Source of the DNA: Longimicrobiales bacterium
GTDB lineage: Bacteria > Gemmatimonadota > Gemmatimonadetes > Longimicrobiales > Gaopeijiaceae
Assembly: GCA_028284495.1 (NCBI GenBank)
Contig: JANQRP010000023.1
Coordinates: forward strand, 62,001-126,000
DNA: 64,000 bases
Direction of reading: 5' to 3'
In this document: piece by piece, positions 26,284 to 34,426 of the stretch
Layout: each line of letters begins with the position of its first letter
Position numbering within the stretch: the stretch's first letter is position 1
Position numbers and translations under genes: made by a program
Notes under the pieces: model-generated
What the model was told of the DNA's origin: nothing
The model's database searches: none
Seen by the model: only the letters and a program-made list of their open reading frames with translations

Positions 26284-27347
26284 GGGGGTCCGGCTCGCCG
26301 GGTCGCGGGGCGCACGAGACCGGGTCCGTTTCCCGCGCCGCGATCATCCTCGTCGCGATCGGCGTCGTGTGCGTCCTCGCGCTCCTTGCCACGCTCTCCA
26401 CGGGAACGGTCTCCATTCCGCCTCTGGAGGTCGGACGCATCGTGCTCGGCGGGGGAGTGGACCATCCGGCCTGGGCACGCATCATCCTCGACTTCCGGCT
26501 TCCCCGGGCCGTCACCGGGTTTCTGGGCGGGGCGGCGCTCGGGGCCTCCGGGCTGCTGATGCAGACCATCTTCCGGAACCCCCTCGCGGGCCCCTGGGTG
26601 CTCGGCGTCTCGGACGGCGCCGTACTCGGCGTCACCGCCTACGCCGTCGTGATCGGCCTCCTGCCCGCCGCGCCGGCGGGCCTCGGGCTCGGGGGGCTGC
26701 CCTTCGTGGTCGCGGCCATGGCCGGCGGTGCGCTCGTCCTGCTCGTGATCGGCATCGTCTCCCGCCGCGTGGACGCCGTCACCGTGCTTGTCGCCGGTCT
26801 GATGATCGGGTCGATCGCGAAGGGGCTCGTGAGCTTCCTCTTCCACTTCCTCGACCGCGAGCGGATGCTGATCGTGGAGGCGTGGTCCGACGGAACGTTC
26901 GCGGCCACGCGGGTCGACGAACTGCAGGTGCTGGCGCCGATTCTGCTCGTCGGGTTCGTGCTGTCCCTGGTCGCCGTGAAGCCGCTGAACGCGCTCCTGC
27001 TGGGAGAGCGGAATGCGGTCGGGTTGGGCGTGTCGACCGGTCGGACGCGGGTGCTGGTCCTCGTCGCGGTCACCGTGCTGGCGGGGGCGCTCACGGCCTT
27101 CACCGGTCCGGTGGCGTTCCTGGGTGTCGCGGTGCCCCATATCGCGAGGGGCCTGCTGCGCACCGCCGACCATCGCGTCCTGCTACCGGGCGCCGTGCTC
27201 GTCGGAGGAGCCCTCGGGGTCGTGGCCGACCTGATCGTGCATCTGCCGTGGCAGCGGAGCGTGCTCCATCTGAACTCGGTGACCGCTCTGATCGGAGCTC
27301 CGGTGGTGTTGTGGGCGGTGCTCTCGCGGCGGAGAGCGGGTGGGTGA
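26280..27347 (+). CDS. FecCD-family ABC transporter permease, copy 2
   Basis: A 355-residue permease paralogous to the one at 18697, with the same landmarks: RIILDFRLPRAVTGFLGGAALGASGLLMQTIFRNPLAGPWVLG, LGERNAVGLGVSTGRTR and VAFLGVAVPHIARGLL. About nine to ten membrane helices are visible. Its ATG overlaps the SBP stop. No ATPase gene accompanies it, so it probably shares the FecE-like ATPase encoded at 19825, about 6.5 kb upstream and possibly on the same long transcript. The metal complex carried is unknown. Confidence 0.94.
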   Translation: MRGSGSPGRGAHETGSVSRAAIILVAIGVVCVLALLATLSTGTVSIPPLEVGRIVLGGGVDHPAWARIILDFRLPRAVTGFLGGAALGASGLLMQTIFRNPLAGPWVLGVSDGAVLGVTAYAVVIGLLPAAPAGLGLGGLPFVVAAMAGGALVLLVIGIVSRRVDAVTVLVAGLMIGSIAKGLVSFLFHFLDRERMLIVEAWSDGTFAATRVDELQVLAPILLVGFVLSLVAVKPLNALLLGERNAVGLGVSTGRTRVLVLVAVTVLAGALTAFTGPVAFLGVAVPHIARGLLRTADHRVLLPGAVLVGGALGVVADLIVHLPWQRSVLHLNSVTALIGAPVVLWAVLSRRRAGG

Positions 27348-27415
27348 GCCGTGGAACTGCCGATGCCCCGAGTCGCTGCGGTGGCCGCGCTATTGAGGGG
27401 CGGATATCATTTCGT

Positions 27416-28696
27416 GTGCCTCTCCATGCTGCCGCCGACCCCGAACCGGAGCTGCCCCTGAACGCCCGGACGCGCCTCGCTCCCGCGCCGACCCGCGCAG
27501 CCGCGCTCGCCGTAGCACTCCTTGTTCCCGCGTGCTCGCCAGCGCCGTCGGACGACGTCCGGGCCGGAGCGACGGACGCCGCGACCGAGGCCGACACCCT
27601 CCGGTGCCCCGAGATCCGACACGCCCGCCACTTCTCGGTGGAGTGCGGCGACGGGTTCCTGGTCGTGCGGACGTTCGGCGAGGTCGCCGCGTGGCGGACG
27701 GGGCGTGACGCGGAGCTGGTGCAGGACGTCGTGGTCCTCGTGCCTCGCGGTGCCGGCCTCCCCGCGGGGGCACCCACCGATGCACATGTCGTCGAGGTCC
27801 CCGCGGCGACGTATGCGGTCAACAACGACGACCTGCTCGGGCTCAGCGTCGCACTCGGGGTCGCCGACCGGCTGGTCGCCGTCGGAGGCGAGTCGGTGTT
27901 CGACGACGGTGTCCGCGCGCGGGTGGACAGCGGTGAGCTCGGCAAGGTCGGCTACTCCTGGCACCTCCCTCCCGATCTCGAGGTGCTTCTCACGCGTTCC
28001 CCGGACGTGACCTTCCTGGCGATGGACTCGCCCCACAACGTCGACGCGCTCGGGCGGAGCCGCGAGCTGGGCCTCACGATCGCGCCCGCCTTCGTCTGGG
28101 CCGAGCGGGACGTCCTGGCGCGAGCGGAGTGGCTCAAGTTCTTCGGGCTGTTCCTGGGGAGGAGCGAAGAGGCGGCCACGCACTTCGATCGCGCCGAGGC
28201 GCGATACCGGGAGACCCAGGCACGGGTCGCGACCGTCGTCGACTCGCCGACGGTGCTGTGGGGCTACCACGCGGGCGACGACCGCTGGTACTTCATGGAG
28301 AACAACCTCGAGGCACGGCTGCTCCGGGACGCGGGAGCGCACAACCCCTTCGCCGCGATCGACGATGGGCCCGTGCGCGAGGACGGCGCCGCGATCGCGA
28401 GCGAGCGTCTCCTCATCGAAGGATCGGATGCCGACCAGTGGGTCATCGGCGACATCCACCAGGCCGCACTCCCCTCCGACGAGTTCATGGCGTCCTTCCG
28501 CGCGTGGCGGGAGGACCGGCTTTACCACACGTACGCCCGCTCGAACTGGGAGGTGGACGCGTACGACTGGTACGAGGGCGCGACGGCGCACCCGGACGTG
28601 CTGCTCGCAGACCTCGCGCACCTCCTTCATCCGGGACTGCTCCCCGACCACGAGCCGGTCTACTTCGGGCGCTTCGATCGGCGGCGTGGGCGGTAG
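27416..28696 (+). CDS. ABC transporter substrate-binding lipoprotein (BtuF/FecB type), paralog 3
   Basis: About 426 residues if it starts at GTG 27416. The lipobox is LLVPACS, and the mature protein has IRHARHFSVECGDGFLVVRTFGEV, losing the DYFPxK opening of paralogs 1 and 2. The core has NNDDLLGLSVALGVADRLVAVGG, VGYSWHLPPDLEVLLTRSPDVTFLA, PAFVWAERDVLARAEWLKFFGLFLG and the C-terminal YDWYEGATAHPDVLLADL with LLPDHE. It has no permease partner beside it. It sits between FecCD copy 2 and a TBDR with its own operator, so it may feed either. The start codon is uncertain. Confidence 0.83.
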   Translation: MPLHAAADPEPELPLNARTRLAPAPTRAAALAVALLVPACSPAPSDDVRAGATDAATEADTLRCPEIRHARHFSVECGDGFLVVRTFGEVAAWRTGRDAELVQDVVVLVPRGAGLPAGAPTDAHVVEVPAATYAVNNDDLLGLSVALGVADRLVAVGGESVFDDGVRARVDSGELGKVGYSWHLPPDLEVLLTRSPDVTFLAMDSPHNVDALGRSRELGLTIAPAFVWAERDVLARAEWLKFFGLFLGRSEEAATHFDRAEARYRETQARVATVVDSPTVLWGYHAGDDRWYFMENNLEARLLRDAGAHNPFAAIDDGPVREDGAAIASERLLIEGSDADQWVIGDIHQAALPSDEFMASFRAWREDRLYHTYARSNWEVDAYDWYEGATAHPDVLLADLAHLLHPGLLPDHEPVYFGRFDRRRGR

Positions 28697-28726
28697 TTCG
28701 CGTCAACACTCGGCAGACCTTGAATT

Positions 28727-28746
28727 GTTGAGAGTGATTTCTCAAC
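28727..28746. promoter_or_regulatory. inverted-repeat operator GTTGAGA-N6-TCTCAAC (copy 2)
   Basis: GTTGAGA-GTGATT-TCTCAAC, with arms identical to the copy at 14981-15000 and one further paired base on each side (T...A). It ends 65 bp before the TBDR ATG at 28812. Two identical arms with unlike spacers, both ahead of TBDRs, support a shared regulator. Confidence 0.7.
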
Positions 28747-28811
28747 ATTCGGAGTTCACCATCTTGAGGTCCTGTCGGACCCGGTCTCGATAGCCAAACT
28801 CCGCAATCTCG

Positions 28812-30971
28812 ATGAATCACGATGCTCTCCACCGCCCGCTCATGGGCATGCTCATCGCGGCTCTCAGCCTCCTTCCGCTGTCCGCTGTGCCCGTCGTCGC
28901 GCAGACAGCCAGCGAAGTGACCGCGCTCGACTCGATCATCGTATCGGTGACCAAGTCCGAACTCACCCTTGAGGATGCACCGATCGCGATCAGCGTCGTA
29001 CCGGTCGAGCGAATGCTGACCCAGGGAGCTCAGACCGCGGTCGAAGCACTCCAGGGCGAGCCCGGAGTCCGCATCAGCTACTACACGGAGGGCAACTTTC
29101 CCATCGTGCAGATCCGGAGCGCGGGAGACGCGGGGCAGTTCCAGAACACCGACGTTCTCGTGCTTGTCGACGGGATCCCCCAGGTCAACCTGAACGACCA
29201 GTCGTACTACGATCAGATTCCCTTCGAAGCGATCGAACGGATCGAGGTCGTGCGAGGACCCACGTCGGCCCTCTACGGTCGGAATGGCGTCGGAGGAGCG
29301 ATCAACATCGTCACGCGCAGGGCTCCCGAGGACTTCGAGGCCACCGCCACGCTGGCGGCAGGTTCATTCGGCTTCTTCAAGCCTCAGATCACCGCCGGAG
29401 GAGCGCTGAGCGACCGCGCAAACGTTTTGGTCAGCGGCTCATACGAGCCTTCGGACGGTTGGCGCGAGCAGGCAGAGCGGCTGGCCACGGACCTGTTCGG
29501 ACGTGCCGACATCGAGCTCGGCGGCGCCACCTCCGTATCGCTGATGGCGCGCTACTTCGACCTCGAACAGGAGGTCCCGACCATCCTCCCCCTGCTCGCC
29601 GACGGCTCATCGGTGCCCGGAATCGACCGCGAGTCGAGCTTCAATCTTCCGGGGGCCGAATCCCGCAACGAGAGCTTCCAGCTTTCCGCCGTGTTCAACC
29701 ATGCGTTCTCTCCATCCCTGAGCCTTACGGCGCCCGTGTACTACCGTTCGACGGACCGGATCCTGGACCGCGAGGGCAGCTTCATCGACAACGTCGACAC
29801 CGATGCGCAGACGTTCGACCTCTACCCCTTCACGCCAACCGCCGACGAGTCGATCATCGGGGTGGCTCCCCGGCTCACCTGGCGCCCGGGCGAGCGCGTC
29901 GAGGTCATCGGTGGGCTCGACTTCGAGCGGAATGACGCGAACGCGGGAGCTGCGAACGTCTTCCCCGCGGGTACCAACTTCTTCACGCCGATCACGGTCA
30001 ACTATGCAACGGGTCAGTTCCTGACGGACCTCGACGACCTCGAGACGCTCGTGCGTCGCGACGGCTCGTTCGAATCGGAGGTGCTCGCTGCCTACGCCCA
30101 GGTCCGAGTTGACGTCACCGAGCGCCTCGGCCTGACGCTGGGTGGACGCTTCGACCGTCAGAACCGTGTTCTGAGCGATTCGCTTCGACCCAATCCCGAG
30201 GTCGAGGCAGAGTACGATCGGTTCACGCCGCGCGTCGCGCTCGACTTCGCAGTCAGTGACGATGTGCGTGGGTACGCGAGCTATGCGCAGGGCTTCAACC
30301 CACCCTTCGGCGGGGCCTTCGCCTTCGAGCGGGCGGGGGCCGAGGAGCTCACGCCCGAGGTCGCCACGAACTACGAAGTGGGCTTCAAGGCGTCGCTGCC
30401 CGACGGCCGAGGCTTCGCGAACCTTGCAGGCTTCCTGATGGAGCGCAGGGACCTCGTGCAGACCCTTCGAATCGAGAACGTCAATACGCAGGTCAACGCC
30501 GGCGGCCTTGATGTGTTCGGGGTCGAGTTTGACGCAGGCTACGTGCTCGGCGGCGGATTCACCGCGTCCGGGAACTATACCTGGACCGACACCGAATGGC
30601 AGGACTTTGAGGTCCGTGGCGAGAGCTTCGCAGGTTTCGAGGTGATTCAGAATCCTCGACACATGGGATCGCTCGCGGTCAACTGGGCTTCCGCCGACCG
30701 ACGCGTCGAGATCGGCCCGTTCATCGACTATGTTGGCTCGCGGTTCGCGACGTTCGACAACTCCGTGGAGCTTGATGCGTACACGCTCGTCAACGCCCAC
30801 GCCGCATTTCGTCCGGGCGGCAGTGATCGCGTAACGTTGCGCGTCCAGGCGTTCAATCTGCTGGACGAGGAGTACCTCACCCGAACCGAGCTGGACTTCC
30901 TCGGGAACGTGCTGGGCGGCTCGCCGGGCCGGCCCGCGAGCTTCCAGGCGTCGGTGAGCGTGCGCTACTGA
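28812..30971 (+). CDS. TonB-dependent receptor with an adjacent NosF/DUF3526 ABC system
   Basis: A 719-residue TBDR with a signal peptide ending VVAQT and a TonB-box-like DSIIVSVTK just after it. The plug has LTLEDAPIAISVVPVERML, VLVLVDGIPQVNLND and IERIEVVRGPTSALYGRNGVGGAINIVTRR; the barrel ends in VSVRY. It lacks a carboxypeptidase-regulatory domain and is closest in plug and C-terminus to the frameshifted receptor at 15094, with which it shares the GTTGAGA operator. Codon choice here is a little less GC-biased than in neighbouring receptors. An ABC ATPase starts 17 bp later. Confidence 0.93.
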   Translation: MNHDALHRPLMGMLIAALSLLPLSAVPVVAQTASEVTALDSIIVSVTKSELTLEDAPIAISVVPVERMLTQGAQTAVEALQGEPGVRISYYTEGNFPIVQIRSAGDAGQFQNTDVLVLVDGIPQVNLNDQSYYDQIPFEAIERIEVVRGPTSALYGRNGVGGAINIVTRRAPEDFEATATLAAGSFGFFKPQITAGGALSDRANVLVSGSYEPSDGWREQAERLATDLFGRADIELGGATSVSLMARYFDLEQEVPTILPLLADGSSVPGIDRESSFNLPGAESRNESFQLSAVFNHAFSPSLSLTAPVYYRSTDRILDREGSFIDNVDTDAQTFDLYPFTPTADESIIGVAPRLTWRPGERVEVIGGLDFERNDANAGAANVFPAGTNFFTPITVNYATGQFLTDLDDLETLVRRDGSFESEVLAAYAQVRVDVTERLGLTLGGRFDRQNRVLSDSLRPNPEVEAEYDRFTPRVALDFAVSDDVRGYASYAQGFNPPFGGAFAFERAGAEELTPEVATNYEVGFKASLPDGRGFANLAGFLMERRDLVQTLRIENVNTQVNAGGLDVFGVEFDAGYVLGGGFTASGNYTWTDTEWQDFEVRGESFAGFEVIQNPRHMGSLAVNWASADRRVEIGPFIDYVGSRFATFDNSVELDAYTLVNAHAAFRPGGSDRVTLRVQAFNLLDEEYLTRTELDFLGNVLGGSPGRPASFQASVSVRY

Positions 30972-30988
30972 CGACCGGACGCCTCCGC

Positions 30989-31711
30989 GTGGGCACCCCC
31001 CTCCTCCACGTAGACGCTGCGGTCAAGCGCTTCGGCGCGAATACGGCGGTGGCCGGTGTCTCGCTCGAGTTGGCTGCAGGGGAGGTCGTATGTCTCCTCG
31101 GTCCCAACGGGGCCGGGAAGACGACCACGCTGAAGATGATCCTCGGCCTCGAGACGCCGAGTAGTGGGCGTGTCCAGGTGGCAGGGATCGATGTGGCTGC
31201 GCGGTCGGGAGACGCGCGGCGCCGGATGGCCTACATCCCTGAGCAGGTCGCGCTGCATGAGGCCTTCAGCGGGATCGAGAACCTCCGCTACTTCGCGGCC
31301 CTCGTCGGCGGGTCGTCACACGCCGACGATCACCTCGAGGCGTGCCTCGAGCGCGCGGGTCTGCAGCGAGACGCCTGGAGGCGTCGCCTTGCGGGCTACT
31401 CCAAGGGGATGAGGCAGAAGGTGGGTGTCGCGATCGCGCTGGCGAAGAAGGCCGAACTGCTGGTGCTCGACGAGCCGACGTCCGGGCTGGATCCGAAGTC
31501 GGCGTCGGAGTTCACGTCGCTCATCCGGAACCTCGCGCAGGGCGGCGCGGGCGTGATCATGGCGACACACGACCTCTTCCGGGCCAAGGACATGGCCACG
31601 CGGATTCTCATCCTCAAGGATGGTCGCATCGTGCGGACGCTGGATCCGAACGCGTCCACCTACCGCGACGTCGAGGAGGCGTACCTCGGCGTGTTCGAGG
31701 GCTCTGAGTGA
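30989..31711 (+). CDS. ABC transporter ATP-binding protein (NosF/CcmA-like)
   Basis: A 240-residue ATPase of the ABC-2/NosF type. Walker A is GPNGAGKT (38-45), signature YSKGM (137-141), Walker B LLVLDEP (157-163), followed by the SGLDPKSASEF and MATHDLFRAKDMATRI segments. A near-identical pattern (YIPEQV, GYSKGMRQKVG, ATHDLFRAKE) occurs in the partial ATPase at 63324. It starts with GTG 17 bp after the TBDR and overlaps the first DUF3526 permease by 4 bp (GTGA). Unlike FecE-type ATPases, these usually power export or maturation systems such as NosDFY. Confidence 0.92.
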   Translation: MGTPLLHVDAAVKRFGANTAVAGVSLELAAGEVVCLLGPNGAGKTTTLKMILGLETPSSGRVQVAGIDVAARSGDARRRMAYIPEQVALHEAFSGIENLRYFAALVGGSSHADDHLEACLERAGLQRDAWRRRLAGYSKGMRQKVGVAIALAKKAELLVLDEPTSGLDPKSASEFTSLIRNLAQGGAGVIMATHDLFRAKDMATRILILKDGRIVRTLDPNASTYRDVEEAYLGVFEGSE

Positions 31712-33081
31712 ACGCGATTGGAATCGTTGCTGCCCACGAGTGGTCCGCCTTCTTCCGACGTGGAGCGGGGTGGTGGATGATCGTCGTGGTCGGTGTGCTC
31801 GGCACGCTGACCGTGGTCGGGGAGTTCGGCGGCTGGGCCCACGAGGCGCCCGAGCGCGAAGCCCTCGGACAGACCGAAGCCGATCAGTGGCTCGGGCTTG
31901 GCGACACACACATTCACGAGGCCGCACACCGCGGGTACTTTCTTGTCCGCCCAGCGCCTGCCGCGGTGATTCTCGACCGCGGCAGCCTCGATTTCGGCGG
32001 CTCGGCGGTCTGGCTCGAGGCCCATCGACGGAACTCTCCGCGACTCCGGGCATCCGACACCGCCGCCATGGTATCCCGCGCCGTGCCCCGAGGCCTTGGT
32101 CCAGTGTTGCTGTGGCTGATTCCACTGCTGCTCGCGCTCTTCCTCCACGGTATCGTGGCGGATGAGCGGGCCGATGGGAGTCTCGCGTTCGCGGTGAGCT
32201 CGGGCGCGCCACCCACCTCCATCGTCCTGGGCAAGGCAGCGGCGGCGTGTGGACTCGCGTGGGCCGCTGCGATCCCTCCCATGGTGCTCGGCGGCGGCCT
32301 GGCGGTCGCGAACGGCGTGAACGTGCCAGGTGCCGCCGCGTGGGGGGGCACCGTCCTCGTGGGGGTCGGTGTGTTTGCCGTGCTCGTCGTCGTCGTCTCT
32401 GCCGCTGCGCGGACCCCGCTGGCCTCACTCGTCACACTGCTCCTGATCTGGTTCGGCATGGTCCTTCTCGTGCCGAAGCTGGCGGCGAGCGCGACGCAGG
32501 TTCTCGCACCGATCCCCTCGTCGCAGACCATCCGCAGCGATGCAGAGGCGGCTGTGGACCAGCTCGACGGGACTGCGACGCAGCGACGCCATCTCGAGCG
32601 GCTTCAGGACGCCGGCGTCCGCGATCCGAACCCGGCCGCCGTCTCCGCCATGGCTCTCGAGTCGGACGCCGCCGCGCTCTTCGCCAGGACGTTCGAACCA
32701 CTCGAGACGGGTATGGAGCGCCAGTCACGCCTGCTCGGGCTGCTGGCCATCCTGTCTCCCATCGCATCCGCGGATCTCGCCTCGGACGGCCTTCTTGGGG
32801 TAGGCGACCGCGCGCAGTTCGCGTTCGAGCGCCGAGCCGAGTCGGCTCGCATCGCCACGCACATGGCACTGAACGAGGGCTGGGCACGGTTGGGAGACTC
32901 GGACCGTGGCTCACCCGAGCTATGGGCGGAGGTCGTGGAGGTCGCTCGGGCTCGGACTCGGGACATCGACGGTTCCACTGCGGGCGGCCCGGGGCTCGCT
33001 GGTCTTGGACTCGTCCTCTGGACCTTGATCGCGACGGGGGGCATCCGCGTGGCGATCCGACACGTGGGGCGCGCGGCATGA
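31708..33081 (+). CDS. DUF3526-type ABC permease, first copy
   Basis: A 457-residue membrane protein with a helix near the N-terminus and a large extracytoplasmic loop (about 45-125) containing DTHIHEAAHRGYFLVRPAPAAVILDRGSLDFGGSAVWLEAHRRN. Five or so further helices follow, including VADERADGSLAFAVSSGAPPTSIVLGKA, the ABC-2 permease landmark. The AAHRGYF...P.P.A.LDRG...LEAH pattern is that of DUF3526 proteins. The His-containing loop could bind a metal or metallophore, which is an inference. It overlaps the ATPase and the second permease genes by 4 bp each. Confidence 0.82.
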   Translation: MNAIGIVAAHEWSAFFRRGAGWWMIVVVGVLGTLTVVGEFGGWAHEAPEREALGQTEADQWLGLGDTHIHEAAHRGYFLVRPAPAAVILDRGSLDFGGSAVWLEAHRRNSPRLRASDTAAMVSRAVPRGLGPVLLWLIPLLLALFLHGIVADERADGSLAFAVSSGAPPTSIVLGKAAAACGLAWAAAIPPMVLGGGLAVANGVNVPGAAAWGGTVLVGVGVFAVLVVVVSAAARTPLASLVTLLLIWFGMVLLVPKLAASATQVLAPIPSSQTIRSDAEAAVDQLDGTATQRRHLERLQDAGVRDPNPAAVSAMALESDAAALFARTFEPLETGMERQSRLLGLLAILSPIASADLASDGLLGVGDRAQFAFERRAESARIATHMALNEGWARLGDSDRGSPELWAEVVEVARARTRDIDGSTAGGPGLAGLGLVLWTLIATGGIRVAIRHVGRAA

Positions 33082-34403
33082 TGGCGGACGTATTCGTGCT
33101 CGAGATTCGCCTTCTCCTGCGAAGCCGAGTGTTCATCGGTTTCTCGGCCGTTCTCATTCTGCTGTCGGCCTTCGCAGGGTGGGTGGGAGGCGAGTTCGTG
33201 CGCGGTCGCAGTACGTCGATCGTCTCGGCCGCGGCCCTCGAGGCGGCCACCGACTCGGCAGCGCTGGCGACCGCGGACCGAATACGAGCGGGCGAGATCG
33301 ACCCGCCCTGGTATCAGAGCCCGCTCCACGCTCAGGCGTGGTCCTACGCGATGATCCGCCACGTCCACCTTCCGCCTCGTCCGTGGGGCGGAGCGGCCGT
33401 CGGAGACGCAGACCTCCGACCTTTTCTCTTCCGCATCAACCCGCACCCTCCGGAGCGCTGGTCGAACCGCGCCGCGGAGGGGACGCCATCGATCGCCGCC
33501 CTTGGTGGCTTCGACCTCGTGGACCTGATCCTCGTGCTCACGCCGCTGGTCGTGCTCGTCGCGATGACCGACGTGATTCGCGATCGCGGTGGATCCGAGC
33601 GGCAGCGCCTCGCGGTCGTACAGGGCGGGTCGGTACTCCGAGTGCTGGCCGTACGGTTCGCGCCTCGCGCCACACTCATCCTCGTACTGGTCGCGATCGC
33701 CGGCGCCGCCGGACTCGCTTCGATCCTGCCTCCACCGAGCGCATCGATCGGTGCCGGCGCACTGATCCTCGGGGGTCTGATCGCACATGCCGCGTGCTGG
33801 ATCCTGGTGGCCGCCGTCCTCCTCGGCCTGCTCCGACGCTCGACTTCGATCTTCTCGGCCTTCGCGGCGTTGTGGTTCGTGTTCGGGATCATGGCGCCGG
33901 TGCTGGTGGAGGCATCGGCCCGTACGCTTACGCCGCCCCCCTCGGCGCTCAGCGTCTTCGCCGAGGAGCGCGCCGCGCTCGTCGATGCGCGCAACCGAAA
34001 GGAAGACCTCGTACGGGCGTACGCATCGACCGACACGATCGCCGGCAGGTCACTGCTCGATGCACTTGCACAGAATCAGCAACTGATTACGCCGACGAAC
34101 CTGCTCATCCAAAGGGAAGTGGATCGGACCCGGGCCGCCGCCCGACGCGAAGAGCGTGAGGTGCGCAGCGCGTTCGAAGAGCGCGTGGCGACGCTGAGCG
34201 CGATCTCGCCCACCCTGGTGGCGAGACGCTGGATCCACTCGATCACAGGCCGGGGCCTTGCCCGGCGAGCGGCGTTCGACGAGCAGGTGGACGGGTACCA
34301 CGACTACCTTCAGGAATCGTTCGTGGGATATCTGCTTCGCAGGACCTCCCCTGACTCCGTCATCCTGCCCAGACCGTTCTCGTTTCGAGAGCCGGCGTCC
34401 TGA
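33078..34403 (+). CDS. DUF3526-type ABC permease, second copy
   Basis: A 441-residue membrane protein built like the preceding one: an N-terminal helix, an extracytoplasmic loop with PPWYQSPLHAQAWSYAMIRHVHLPPRPWGGAAVGDADLRPFLFRINPHPPERW, then helices including VAMTDVIRDRGGSERQRLAVVQGGSVLRVLAVRFAPRATL. The latter corresponds to the ERxxGTLR element of ABC-2 permeases. It starts at the first of two adjacent ATGs, overlapping the upstream stop. With the ATPase and first permease it should form a heterodimeric ABC complex adjacent to the TBDR. Confidence 0.8.
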   Translation: MMADVFVLEIRLLLRSRVFIGFSAVLILLSAFAGWVGGEFVRGRSTSIVSAAALEAATDSAALATADRIRAGEIDPPWYQSPLHAQAWSYAMIRHVHLPPRPWGGAAVGDADLRPFLFRINPHPPERWSNRAAEGTPSIAALGGFDLVDLILVLTPLVVLVAMTDVIRDRGGSERQRLAVVQGGSVLRVLAVRFAPRATLILVLVAIAGAAGLASILPPPSASIGAGALILGGLIAHAACWILVAAVLLGLLRRSTSIFSAFAALWFVFGIMAPVLVEASARTLTPPPSALSVFAEERAALVDARNRKEDLVRAYASTDTIAGRSLLDALAQNQQLITPTNLLIQREVDRTRAAARREEREVRSAFEERVATLSAISPTLVARRWIHSITGRGLARRAAFDEQVDGYHDYLQESFVGYLLRRTSPDSVILPRPFSFREPAS

Positions 34404-34426
34404 GTCCACACGCACCTCGACACGCC

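Noticed and set aside
27392..27411. Possible fifth 8-4-8 box upstream of SBP paralog 3 (reverse strand AATGATAT-CCGC-CCCTCAAT)
   Set aside because: One half-site matches well but the other matches about 4 of 8 positions; too weak to call without a scoring matrix.
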